Shown here: in pieces, positions 1 to 8,520 of the stretch
Position numbering within the stretch: the stretch's first letter is position 1
Layout of the letters: each line of letters opens with the position of its first letter
From: Nitromaritima sp964584125
GTDB lineage: Bacteria > Nitrospinota > Nitrospinia > Nitrospinales > VA-1
Direction of reading: 5' to 3'
Assembly: GCA_964584125.1 (NCBI GenBank)
Contig: CAZOYP010000025.1
Coordinates: forward strand, 1-29,575
Length of the DNA stretch: 29,575 bases
The notes under the pieces: generated by a model
Database searches by the model: none
What the model was told of the DNA's origin: nothing
What the model saw: only the letters and a program-made list of their open reading frames with translations
Translations under genes and position numbers: made by a program

Positions 1-190
1 GCGCATCCTTATAATCCTTTTGGTCCCCGCTCTTTACCGCTTTTTTCCAACTAGCGATACCCTCTTTATTGTGCTTTTTAGCTTCTGCTTTTGCGCCATC
101 AGGTAGTTTCATTGGTCCCTCGCCTGCAAAGGCAGAAGTCGAGACTAAAAAAAATACTAGCGTCGCTAGAATCGAAACAATATTTTTCAT
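1..190 (-). CDS. Small secreted protein, N-terminal part (cut by window edge)
   Basis: The first 63 codons of a minus-strand gene are visible; the rest lies left of the window. The product begins with a clear Sec signal peptide: basic MKN, a hydrophobic core, then STSAFA with cleavage likely before GEGP. The mature part is lysine- and alanine-rich and looks helical (AEAKKHNKEG, then a WKKAVKSGD stretch), which could be the start of a TPR-like or coiled segment. A strong ribosome binding site (GGGGGA, about 7 bases before the ATG at 190) and an upstream promoter support it. I do not recognise the family. The role is unknown beyond export to the periplasm. Confidence 0.8.
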   Translation of the reverse strand, partial: MKNIVSILATLVFFLVSTSAFAGEGPMKLPDGAKAEAKKHNKEGIASWKKAVKSGDQKDYKDA

Positions 191-245
191 TTCTTTATCC
201 CCCATAAATCAGTTGATTACCTTTTGATTTTTAATATACACTTCT

Positions 246-274
246 ATTATATTATGCCTTATATTTTTTTCCAA
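246..274 (-). promoter_or_regulatory. Sigma-70-type promoter for the secreted protein gene
   Basis: On the minus strand there is TTGGAA (269-274), a 17-base spacer, then a perfect TATAAT (246-251). Transcription would start near 239, giving a leader of about 50 bases before the ATG at 190. The match is by eye. Confidence 0.6.
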
Positions 275-313
275 CCCCAGTTTAAAAAGATTTTTCCTAT
301 AAAGGAGTAATAA

Positions 314-342
314 TTGACCCCGTCTAAAAGAAGGTTTAATAT
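314..342 (+). promoter_or_regulatory. Sigma-70-type promoter for the LRR-DUF5069-PBP1A operon
   Basis: TTGACC (314-319), a 17-base spacer and TAATAT (337-342) lie in the right order upstream of the LRR gene. Start of transcription would be near 349, with a leader of about 57 bases that contains the palindrome at 358-372. Confidence 0.55.
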
Positions 343-357
343 ACAAGTCTTTAGAGC

Positions 358-372
358 GGGTAATCATTACCC
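358..372. promoter_or_regulatory. Perfect 15-bp palindrome, possible operator
   Basis: GGGTAATCATTACCC has two perfect 7-base arms around one central base. It lies about +10 to +24 from the predicted transcription start and 33 bases before the LRR start codon, a common place for a repressor site. It could also be a short leader hairpin, but a 1-base loop makes a DNA-binding site more likely. No regulator can be named. Confidence 0.4.
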
Positions 373-405
373 CTAACCCTTTGAATACTTTCTAAAAGTT
401 AATTA

Positions 406-891
406 ATGAGTGATGAGGGAATAGTAGAAGTTGAAAAGTTAGTTCGTGATAATTTAGATACAAATGGTTTGCTTGACTTAGAAAATAGGAAATTATGTGA
501 TGCTGGCACAATCCGGCTTTCTAACCTAGGGGCATTATCCCAAGCTAAGACCTTGATTCTAGGCGACAATGAAATCAGCGATAAAGGTGTTGCCGCCTTA
601 TGCAATTCACCTTATCTTTCTCAGCTAAAAACATTGAATTTAAAATCAAACAAGATTACGTCTGAAGGTGCAAAACTAATTTCTCAGTCGTCAAATTGGG
701 CTAACCTCGATCAGCTTGTTTTAAAGTTTAATGAAATAGGAGAAGAAGGGGCTATACACATTGCAAGATCAGAATCTCTATCGAATGTCACCACTCTTGA
801 CTTATTTAGAAATCATATTGGCTCTGAAGGAGCAAGGGCAATAAAATCTTCACCAAACTTAAAAAAACTTAGTCGGGTTCGCCTGGACTAA
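406..891 (+). CDS. Leucine-rich-repeat protein, ribonuclease-inhibitor type
   Basis: A 161-residue protein of unknown partner. After about 40 residues it shows roughly four tandem LRR units of 27-28 residues, each with a core like L-x-L-x-x-N-x-I followed by an acidic/glycine turn (for example LILGDNEISDKG, LNLKSNKITSEG, LVLKFNEIGEEG, LDLFRNHIGSEG). This long-unit pattern is the RNI/NLR class, used in other proteins as a curved protein-binding surface. There is no signal peptide or membrane segment, so it is probably cytosolic. The ATG at 406 follows one codon after an in-frame stop, so the start cannot lie further upstream; the ribosome binding site is weak. It is the first gene of an apparent operon with the DUF5069 gene (66-base gap) and PBP1A. 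Function is unknown; a scaffold role is a guess. Confidence 0.8.
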   Translation: MSDEGIVEVEKLVRDNLDTNGLLDLENRKLCDAGTIRLSNLGALSQAKTLILGDNEISDKGVAALCNSPYLSQLKTLNLKSNKITSEGAKLISQSSNWANLDQLVLKFNEIGEEGAIHIARSESLSNVTTLDLFRNHIGSEGARAIKSSPNLKKLSRVRLD

Positions 892-957
892 ACCTCACAT
901 ACTTATTTCGGTACCTTGCCATTTGGTTCCGCTAATGGTTCACAAGTCCCACTTTAC

Positions 958-1386
958 ATGAATCTCGTAAAATCAATTCCCAGAAGTCCAAAAAAAAAGA
1001 TGGGAGGACTTGTAATGTTGCCACGCATGATGGATAAAGCGATGGCCTATAACTCAAACACTCTAGGAGAATATATATTCCCATGCCCTCTTGATAAAAT
1101 TATTTTAAAATTTCTCGATACCACCTATAAAGAGTTTGCTAATAGAGCCCAAAAACTAACTGAAAAAGAGTTTAGTTTATGGGTTAATGAAAAATGTATA
1201 CATAAATCAATAAACGATAAGAATCAAATTAATAATAAAATACTGACACAAAAACCAGATAGCCAGCAAAGCTTAGATCGTTTTAATGAAATTCTAAACA
1301 GCATTAACCCTTTCGTAAAAAATATTACTACCTGGATTGACCTTATAGAACTAGAAGAAAATAACATTCTCCCCAAAAATTCATAA
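958..1386 (+). CDS. DUF5069 family protein
   Basis: A 142-residue protein when started at the ATG at 958. The family hallmark is the N-terminal block: PRSP, a short basic link, GGLVMLPRMMDKA, then LGEY and CPLDK. This matches my memory of DUF5069, a small uncharacterised bacterial family. The C-terminal half (lysine/asparagine-rich, then FVKNITTWIDLIELEE) is less conserved. A longer reading from TTG 916 is open, but neither start has a clear ribosome binding site and the family normally begins just before the PRSP block, so 958 is preferred. Its stop codon overlaps the PBP1A start (TAATG), which suggests coupled translation. The biochemical function is not known. Confidence 0.75.
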   Translation: MNLVKSIPRSPKKKMGGLVMLPRMMDKAMAYNSNTLGEYIFPCPLDKIILKFLDTTYKEFANRAQKLTEKEFSLWVNEKCIHKSINDKNQINNKILTQKPDSQQSLDRFNEILNSINPFVKNITTWIDLIELEENNILPKNS

Positions 1387-3785
1387 TGGCAAAGTCTGAA
1401 ACAGAAAAACCACCGAAGAAAAAAAAGAAGCCTTTAAAAAAAAGAACAGGCGGTTTTTTTAGATGTCTATTCATGGGAATATTTACTATTTCAATAGTAA
1501 TAATACTAATTGGATTCACTGGTGCATTGGTAACTTACTACACCTTTGCAGATGACTTGCCTGACGTAAGAGAATTAAAAAATTTTGAGCCTAGCACTGT
1601 AACCCTGATGTATTCTGATGAAGATGAACTAATCGCCGAACTTTACCTTGAAAAAAGAATACTGCTCCCGCTAGACAAAATCCCAGTCCAACTGAAACAA
1701 GCTGCAATTGCAGTTGAAGACGCAAACTTCTATCGTCATATGGGGATTGATCTAAAAGCTATTTTCCGTGCTTTCCTGACCAATATCAAAGCTGGCCACA
1801 TTGTAGAAGGTGGTAGTACGATAACTCAGCAACTATCCAAAACTCTGTTTCTTTCTCGTGAACGATCCATAATACGTAAAATCAAAGAAGCTATTTTATC
1901 CGTCCGATTAGAATTAGTCTTCACAAAAGCTGAAATATTAGAAATGTATTTGAATCAGATTTATTATGGTCACGGTAGTTATGGAGTAGAAGCTGCTGCG
2001 CGGACATACTTTGGCAAAAGCGTGCACAACCTAAGCCTTGATGAAGTCGCCTTAATTGCCGGACTACCAAAATCTCCAAACAACTACTCACCATATCGAA
2101 ACCCAAAACGAGCTCGTTCTAGACGAAATCACGTCATACGTAGAATGGCTCAAGAGGGTTTCATCAATCGCGAAAAAGCCCAGCAAGCAATGAATAAAAA
2201 ATTTAAACTTGGTGAAGTTACAAACATGCTAAATAGAGCCCCTTATTTTGTCGAATATATCCGCCAACAGTTAATGACAATGTATGGACGCAATAAAGTT
2301 TACAAAAGTGGGCTAAAAGTCTATACCACGCTTAACCTAACAAAACAGGTTATCGCTCAGAATGCCACAAAAAAAAATCTTCACATTACAGACAAACGTT
2401 ACGGTTATCGTGGGCCATTAGGCACAATGGATATATCACTACCAGAAGCGGTATTGCAAAAAAAACTACAAGAGATAAATAGTATGGAAGAAGGGGCACT
2501 ACCTCCAGCTGGAAAAATTATTCGTGGATTAGTAAAGTCAGTGGAAAAAGAACTTGCTACTGTTTTAATCGGTCAGGGAGAAGGAATTATTGAATTAAAA
2601 AATATGAACTGGGCGAGAGAACCAAATATTAAAGTAGATGGACGATGGGCTCGTATTAACCGAATTGACAAAATTCTCTATCCCGGTGACAAAATAATGG
2701 TCAAGGTTTTGGGCGTTCATGAATCAGGGATTTTCTGGGCATTATCACTTGAGCAAGAACCAGAAGTAGAAGCAGCACTAATAAGCATAGAGCCCAGCAC
2801 GGGACATATCAAAGCCATGATAGGTGGGTATGATTTCTCTAAAAGTCAGTTTAATCGTTCCGTACAAGCAATTCGGCAACCCGGATCTGTTTTCAAACCT
2901 ATTGTTTATGCCGCTGCTATTAGTAGAGGTTTTTCTCCTGCAAGTATAATTATAGATTCACCAATTATTTTTAAAGAAAAGGACCATTCCTTTGATAAAT
3001 GGAAACCCGTAAATTTTGAAGAAAAATTTTATGGGCCAACACCTTTACGTATAGCATTAGCACATTCTAGAAATATAGTTACGGTGAAATTGCTCCAGAA
3101 AATTGGAACGCGTTCAGTAATTAAAATGGCCAGAAACTTAGGGATAAATAGCCGCTTAGAAAATAACCTTTCTATTGGCCTTGGCTCATCAGGCGTCACA
3201 CTGCATGAACTAGTTTCAGCTTATTCGGCTTTTGCCAATAATGGCATGAGAGTTGAGTCCCAAGGTATTCGATATATAGAAAATAGAGATGGAGAAATAT
3301 TATTCAAAGAAAATCAAATTAAAACCCAACCTATTTCAGGCGGAATGGCTCGAATTATCACAAGCCTTCTACAAAGTGTTGTTGAACAAGGAACTGCAAA
3401 AAAAGTCCGCTCACTTGGACGGCCTACTGCAGGAAAAACAGGTACAACGAACAACTACATAGATGCGTGGTTTTTGGGATACACACCAAAGTTACTGACT
3501 GGAGTCTGGGTAGGAAAAGACAACGTTGATCCTTTAGGAAAAAACGAAACAGGCTCTCGTGCTGCAATTCCAATTTGGTTAGATTATATGAAAAGTGCCT
3601 TGGCCAAAACACCCATCTATAATTTCCCGGTAACTAATGAAACTGTGTTTGCCAAGACCAACCCTGATACGGGAAAGCTTACCAACTCAGAGGACCCTAA
3701 GGGGTATTTTGAAATCTTTTTAAAAGATAGTCTCCCAAATAAACAAAATAACCAACAAGGAGTTATAATAGGCAAAACCTTCTAG
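1386..3785 (+). CDS. mrcA: Class A penicillin-binding protein 1A (bifunctional)
   Basis: Bifunctional murein synthase that polymerises lipid II into glycan strands and cross-links the stem peptides on the outer face of the inner membrane. The 799-residue length is typical of PBP1A. Order of parts: lysine-rich cytosolic tail, one membrane helix (about 27-52), a GT51 transglycosylase domain with catalytic Glu111 in EDANFYRH and the GGSTITQQLSK motif, an OB-like insert (about 360-450), and the transpeptidase domain. The active-site motifs are complete: S501-V-F-K504, S561-R-N563 and K684-T-G686. Translation appears coupled to the DUF5069 gene through TAATG. A gene for an LpoA-like protein lies next to it in convergent orientation, which may be functionally relevant. 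Identification is secure; the exact paralogue name is less so. Confidence 0.95.
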   Translation: MAKSETEKPPKKKKKPLKKRTGGFFRCLFMGIFTISIVIILIGFTGALVTYYTFADDLPDVRELKNFEPSTVTLMYSDEDELIAELYLEKRILLPLDKIPVQLKQAAIAVEDANFYRHMGIDLKAIFRAFLTNIKAGHIVEGGSTITQQLSKTLFLSRERSIIRKIKEAILSVRLELVFTKAEILEMYLNQIYYGHGSYGVEAAARTYFGKSVHNLSLDEVALIAGLPKSPNNYSPYRNPKRARSRRNHVIRRMAQEGFINREKAQQAMNKKFKLGEVTNMLNRAPYFVEYIRQQLMTMYGRNKVYKSGLKVYTTLNLTKQVIAQNATKKNLHITDKRYGYRGPLGTMDISLPEAVLQKKLQEINSMEEGALPPAGKIIRGLVKSVEKELATVLIGQGEGIIELKNMNWAREPNIKVDGRWARINRIDKILYPGDKIMVKVLGVHESGIFWALSLEQEPEVEAALISIEPSTGHIKAMIGGYDFSKSQFNRSVQAIRQPGSVFKPIVYAAAISRGFSPASIIIDSPIIFKEKDHSFDKWKPVNFEEKFYGPTPLRIALAHSRNIVTVKLLQKIGTRSVIKMARNLGINSRLENNLSIGLGSSGVTLHELVSAYSAFANNGMRVESQGIRYIENRDGEILFKENQIKTQPISGGMARIITSLLQSVVEQGTAKKVRSLGRPTAGKTGTTNNYIDAWFLGYTPKLLTGVWVGKDNVDPLGKNETGSRAAIPIWLDYMKSALAKTPIYNFPVTNETVFAKTNPDTGKLTNSEDPKGYFEIFLKDSLPNKQNNQQGVIIGKTF

Positions 3786-3874
3786 AGAGTATCTTGCCTA
3801 ACATAACCTCTTAAACCTACATCGAAGCAAACAAAAATGAGTATATTCGAGCAAAAGATTTTTCTGAGGCCAGA

Positions 3875-5866
3875 CTAATTAGCTTCAACTATTTTGTTTT
3901 TTACGATCTTTATCGTAAATAATTTTTTTTCAGCCTCGCCTGTAGCCAAAATTGTGGTTCTTCCTGAAACTCCATGAAAGTTACGGATTTTAAATAACCC
4001 TTTTCTCACTTGGATACGATCTCTAGCTCCTGAGCGAATCGTCTTTATCAGAATTTTCGTGGCATCATACGCCTGAGCAGATAAAATGGTAGGTTCTTCA
4101 TTGAATATTTTTTTATAATTTTTTACAAAGCGAACAACCTCAGATCTTTTTGACTTTGCATAAAATCCATCAATAAAATACCCTATTTGCATGTGCTTAC
4201 CAGTCATTTCAGTCAATTTTGCAGAATTCCATCCACTAGAACCAAGCAGAGTTGCAGTTTCAATATTATAGAAAACCAACTGTGGAACAATAAGCCCTAC
4301 TTTATCGTAAAAACCTGGTAAAAATATAGCGTCGTAGCTCAATTCCAACGATACCTTTAAATTTTCTATTTCATCCCCTGACCAAAGACCCATCTCCACC
4401 AAAGGTCGAGAAATTGGACCATTCTGTCCCAGTGGTTTTGACTCTATATTATTTTTTACCTGATCCTTAACCAACTTTTTAAGTTTATCATCATCAATAC
4501 CACCCATTTCTTGAATTTGCTTTCTAAAATCAGTTTGGGAGCGCTCATAAGGGATTACTGCAACTACCTCTTGCCCCAATGATTCTACTTCCTTTACAAA
4601 AGCATCTCTTAATTCAAAGCCAAATTCTTCAGAGGGATAAAGCACAACAAATCTACGCAAATTCAAATTATTAACAGCATATTCAGCAATATATTTTCCT
4701 TGGAGTTCACGTGTTGCTACATTTCTAAAAATATAAGGACTCTGCTTTGCAAGTCCCGCAGAAGAAGCAGTAGGTGTTATCATAGCCAAGTGGTATCTAT
4801 CTGCAATGGGAATAGCATCTTTTACAAAACCACTCAAAACAGGCCCCACAATTCCAATCATGCTAGGGTCAATAGCAAGATTTTCTACTGTATTGTCTAT
4901 CGGTGCAGAAACTGAATCTTTAACGGTAACTTCTAATAATGCACCTTGATGAACTAAATTTAACTCGCTTACTGCCAATTGAATTCCTTGAAGTACCTGT
5001 TGTCCACTTAAAGCCATTTTGCCAGTTAAAGGCAAAACTGCTCCTATGCGCAGTTTATTTTCTTTATTTTCTTCAATTTGTTTTAACGTTGAGTCAACAA
5101 CAAAACGGTCAGAGCTTTCTGGAAATAATCTTAAAAACTCGGAAATTATTTTGCGGAGTTGTTCTAAGCTCCTCTCATCACGATAAATCGAAATTAGTCT
5201 TAGTAATATTTGATCTAAGGGGAAGTCAGAAGAATATTTTTTTGAAAGTCTGATCAACTGAGTCTTGTCTAATTGATTATCAATAATCGACTTAATCAAT
5301 CTCTCTGCCTCACTATTTAAAGTTTTTACTTCACTTTGAGAATAAATTACCCTGAGCTTCTCAACGGCACTTTCAAAATCAAGACGTTTTTCATAAGATC
5401 TTCCAATATATATTTCAGCCTCCCATTTTTTTTTCGCATCTGGATGAGAAAGTTTGATTTTTTCAAACAAAGCCTCAGCTTCACTATATTGTTCAAGACT
5501 AAAAAGGCATTGAGCCAAACTAAAATTCGTATCATGAAATAACTCTATACTTGGCTCTCGACTCATAACCATTTTGAAATAACGCAAAGCTGTGGCAAAA
5601 GAACGATTTTGCTGATGAATAATTCCAAGTCGGTATAATGCTGTGTTGGCTCGAGAATCACTTGGCTTCCCATCTAGAAAGTTTTGATAAAAAAGTTGCG
5701 CTTTATCAAAGTCACCAGAGTGATATAAATGTTCAGCTTCTAAGAAAGGGTTAAGAAGGGGGGATCTTTTTAAGTCAAACTCTTCTGCCATCACAGTCAA
5801 CTCAAAACAAAAAAACAAGGAGAAAAAACACATCCCACAAAAAAAATGAGTAGCTCTGATTTTCAT
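3875..5866 (-). CDS. TPR plus periplasmic-binding-fold protein, LpoA-like
   Basis: A 663-residue exported protein with two parts. Residues about 40-265 are helical TPR-like repeats (for example FLEAEHLYHSGDFDKAQLFY). From about 272 (RIGAVLPLTGKMALSG) it is a type I periplasmic-binding domain of the Peripla_BP_6/LivJ kind. This architecture is that of LpoA, the outer-membrane activator of PBP1A in gammaproteobacteria, but also of annotated branched-chain amino acid binding proteins with TPRs. The signal peptide ends near TVMA-EE. There is no canonical lipobox (the Cys20 context is LFFC), unlike true LpoA. The open frame begins at GTG 5869, but ATG 5866 is preferred. It follows argG by 24 bases and converges on PBP1A. 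Domain calls are good; an activator role is inference. Confidence 0.8.
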   Translation of the reverse strand: MKIRATHFFCGMCFFSLFFCFELTVMAEEFDLKRSPLLNPFLEAEHLYHSGDFDKAQLFYQNFLDGKPSDSRANTALYRLGIIHQQNRSFATALRYFKMVMSREPSIELFHDTNFSLAQCLFSLEQYSEAEALFEKIKLSHPDAKKKWEAEIYIGRSYEKRLDFESAVEKLRVIYSQSEVKTLNSEAERLIKSIIDNQLDKTQLIRLSKKYSSDFPLDQILLRLISIYRDERSLEQLRKIISEFLRLFPESSDRFVVDSTLKQIEENKENKLRIGAVLPLTGKMALSGQQVLQGIQLAVSELNLVHQGALLEVTVKDSVSAPIDNTVENLAIDPSMIGIVGPVLSGFVKDAIPIADRYHLAMITPTASSAGLAKQSPYIFRNVATRELQGKYIAEYAVNNLNLRRFVVLYPSEEFGFELRDAFVKEVESLGQEVVAVIPYERSQTDFRKQIQEMGGIDDDKLKKLVKDQVKNNIESKPLGQNGPISRPLVEMGLWSGDEIENLKVSLELSYDAIFLPGFYDKVGLIVPQLVFYNIETATLLGSSGWNSAKLTEMTGKHMQIGYFIDGFYAKSKRSEVVRFVKNYKKIFNEEPTILSAQAYDATKILIKTIRSGARDRIQVRKGLFKIRNFHGVSGRTTILATGEAEKKLFTIKIVKNKIVEAN

Positions 5867-5890
5867 CACTTAATGAATAGTTAAATAAAT

Positions 5891-7108
5891 CTATTTATTT
5901 TTATCCATTTTAGAATTATAAGTCTTAGAATACATTTTCAAGCGAAGTGCATTAAGCCGAATAAATCCATTTGCATCGTCTTGGCGGTAACCATCTCCTT
6001 CTTCAAAAGTAACCACATCCTGATCATATAATGACTTGCTCGATTTTCTTCCAACAACTGTGCAGTTCCCTTTATAAAGTTTAAGCCGAGCCGTCCCAGT
6101 AACTGTTCTCTGTGACTCATCAATAGTTTTTTGAAGGAGAAATCTTTCAGGAGAATACCAAAAACCGTTGTAAATCATCTTAGAGAAAGAAGGAATTAAG
6201 GAATCGCGTAAAAACATTACCTCTCGGTCCATTGTAATTGATTCAATCGCACGATGAGCAACATGTAGAATTGTACCTCCGGGGGTTTCATAAACGCCAC
6301 GCGATTTCATACCTACAAACCTATTTTCGACTATGTCGATCCGCCCAATACCATTCTTGCCTCCGAGTTCGTTTAAGCTTATAAGTAGGTTTGCCGGGCT
6401 CATTCGTTTTCCATTTACGGCAACTGGATTTCCTCCTTCATAATCGATCTCAACTATCGTTGCTTTATCTGGAGCATTTTCAGGAGAAACGCTTAGCATG
6501 AACATATCTTCATTGGGTGCAATCCAAGGGTCTTCAAGCTTTCCTCCCTCATAGCTAATATGAAATAAATTACGATCCATGCTGTAAGGTTTGTCCTTAC
6601 TCACTGGAATTGGTATCCCGTGATCCTTAGCATAATCAATAAGTGCACTTCTGGAAGTCAAGTCCCATTCCCGCCATGGTGCGATGATTTTAATATTTGG
6701 ATTCAAATCCATATAAGCCAATTCAAATCGAACCTGATCATTACCTTTTCCTGTAGCACCATGAGAAACACCGTCGGCCCCACATTTTTTTGCTATACGG
6801 ATTTGCTCCTTAGCGATTAATGGGCGTGCGATTGAAGTACCTAAAAGGTAATACCCCTCATAAAAAGCATTGCCACGAAGCATAGGAAACACAAACTCGC
6901 TAACAAATTCTTCTTTAAGATCTTCAATGTAAACTTCACTTGCTCCTGTTGCAAAGGCTTTTCCCCTTACAGGGTCAAGCTCTTGTCCTTGGCCAACGTC
7001 AGCAGCAAACGCGATAATTTCGGCATCATATTTCTCTTTGAGCCACTTGATAATCACCGACGTATCCAACCCGCCAGAATATGCTAGTACTATTTTATTT
7101 ACTTTCAT
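5891..7108 (-). CDS. argG: Argininosuccinate synthase
   Basis: Joins citrulline and aspartate using ATP (to AMP and pyrophosphate) in the penultimate step of arginine synthesis; cytosolic homotetramer in the known family. The 405-residue length is standard. The N-terminal PP-loop S11-G-G-L-D-T-S17 and the substrate-binding block GATGKGNDQVRFE (117-129) are intact. The frame is open from TTG 7114, but ATG 7108 has an AGG ribosome binding site about 10 bases upstream and gives the usual MKVNKIVLAYSGG start. It is the first gene of a likely two-gene unit with the LpoA-like gene. No other arg genes are in the window. No ARG box or leader was recognised in the 169 bases upstream. Confidence 0.97.
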   Translation of the reverse strand: MKVNKIVLAYSGGLDTSVIIKWLKEKYDAEIIAFAADVGQGQELDPVRGKAFATGASEVYIEDLKEEFVSEFVFPMLRGNAFYEGYYLLGTSIARPLIAKEQIRIAKKCGADGVSHGATGKGNDQVRFELAYMDLNPNIKIIAPWREWDLTSRSALIDYAKDHGIPIPVSKDKPYSMDRNLFHISYEGGKLEDPWIAPNEDMFMLSVSPENAPDKATIVEIDYEGGNPVAVNGKRMSPANLLISLNELGGKNGIGRIDIVENRFVGMKSRGVYETPGGTILHVAHRAIESITMDREVMFLRDSLIPSFSKMIYNGFWYSPERFLLQKTIDESQRTVTGTARLKLYKGNCTVVGRKSSKSLYDQDVVTFEEGDGYRQDDANGFIRLNALRLKMYSKTYNSKMDKNK

Positions 7109-7277
7109 CTGCAAACCTGTTCAATTTTAGTTGGTGATACTACAAAACAAAATCATAAAAACTTTGAATTCAAAAAATATAAGTACACGCTAATTCAAAC
7201 AATGCGCATTTCAAAAAAAAACGAAAAGAACATCAGCTATTTTTTTGAAGAAATTTAATTCCAAGACCCCATACTCC

Positions 7278-8519
7278 TCATAAAAAGGATCTAATCCTAT
7301 CATCCAATGCAGCTTGATCTTTAGAAAAAGATTGCAGGGCAGATTGGGTCATAAGGTCATCTAGAGCAACTTCCTCCGACCAACCATCCAGCCGTGGTAT
7401 CTTTCCTTGATCGAGGATTTTTTTAAGGTGCTCGGGCGAAAAAGGATAAAATAGGTCAACATTTCGCTCTCGGCAAAATAACTCCATTTCATGGCCGGAC
7501 ATGTTATCCAAACCAGTACTAGCAAGAAGATCGTTGACAAACTGAACGAAAGTATCGGGCACTTCCCATAAACCTGAAAATCGACCTCCCTGAGGATGGT
7601 TGAAATCAATCCCTGGTTGAATATCTTTCCCGATATTACTATTTATCGAGCTAAAAGAATGCTTCATGTCTAAAAACTCTTCCATAGCACCTGGTGGAAT
7701 TGTCATTACATCTAGTCCAGCAAGAAAAGTAACTTGCTCTCCAGTCCTTATACTAGCTCCGATTAGCTTTGTACCGATTTCTGGATATTGCTTGCGAGCC
7801 ATAATTAGAGCTTCTTGTGTCGCCAGTGCCACTTTTTCACCAACCAGCTCACCTCCACCTAGCAAGTTTTCAGCAACCACCTGATTAAGCCTCCCTAAAA
7901 ATACATTTACATAATTAGGATTGGATAATCTAGCTGCAAGATAGTTTTGGCGAGCAGAAAAACCAAGAGTAAAGTTAATCGGCATCCCCTCTTTGCGAAG
8001 GGTCCTGACAGATAGATACCCTTCTGGAGTCAAAGGAATCTTGACAATAAAATATTCTGGACATATCCGGTAGTAGCGGCGAGCATAATCTATAGTCCTT
8101 TCAAGATTTCTAGACATTGACGGATGAAGCTCAATACTCACTTTGGTTTTAAATGCTCGAACCAGCCTAAGAGCGATCCGACAATTAATAACAAAACCTA
8201 CTTCTGTGACCCGCTCTTCTTCTGTCAAACCGGGAGCAACTTCACTCAAGCGAGAAATAGTTTGATTAATGACTTCATCCATCACTCCAGTTTGGACGAC
8301 CTGGTTTGCCAAAGTATTATTAGTGGTAAGTGCGGTGAACTCTGACTTCCAAATAGACTGTGCTTTCTCTAAATCACCAGTATCAACCCAAAGCTCTGTT
8401 CCAGTTTTTTTAAATCGAGCCATAGTTGGATTTGATTGAAATACGGGTTGGTCGTCCCCAAGTTCCACACGTGCAATCTCGTGAATGACACTATCAAGTT
8501 CGCTAGAGACCGTCGTCAT
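7278..8519 (-). CDS. tal: Transaldolase
   Basis: Transfers a dihydroxyacetone unit between sugar phosphates in the non-oxidative pentose phosphate pathway. Family features seen: LWVDTGDLEKAQSIW near residue 43 (the usual LWxDTxDLE block), TTNNTLANQ near 65 (the usual TxNPT site, here with Asn in place of Pro), and the Schiff-base lysine K160 in FIVKIPLTPEG, followed by the INFTLGFSARQ block. At 413 residues it is of the long type, with a C-terminal extension beyond the barrel. Its start lies one base after the pgi stop codon, with AAAGG as ribosome binding site inside the end of pgi, so the two are certainly co-transcribed. In some bacteria the two activities are fused in one chain; here they are separate. 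Confidence 0.93.
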   Translation of the reverse strand: MTTVSSELDSVIHEIARVELGDDQPVFQSNPTMARFKKTGTELWVDTGDLEKAQSIWKSEFTALTTNNTLANQVVQTGVMDEVINQTISRLSEVAPGLTEEERVTEVGFVINCRIALRLVRAFKTKVSIELHPSMSRNLERTIDYARRYYRICPEYFIVKIPLTPEGYLSVRTLRKEGMPINFTLGFSARQNYLAARLSNPNYVNVFLGRLNQVVAENLLGGGELVGEKVALATQEALIMARKQYPEIGTKLIGASIRTGEQVTFLAGLDVMTIPPGAMEEFLDMKHSFSSINSNIGKDIQPGIDFNHPQGGRFSGLWEVPDTFVQFVNDLLASTGLDNMSGHEMELFCRERNVDLFYPFSPEHLKKILDQGKIPRLDGWSEEVALDDLMTQSALQSFSKDQAALDDRIRSFL

Positions 8520-8520
8520 T

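Noticed and set aside
7115..7277. argG upstream region as regulatory leader
   Set aside because: AT-rich, with only weak promoter-like hexamers; no ARG box, hairpin or leader peptide that I can support.
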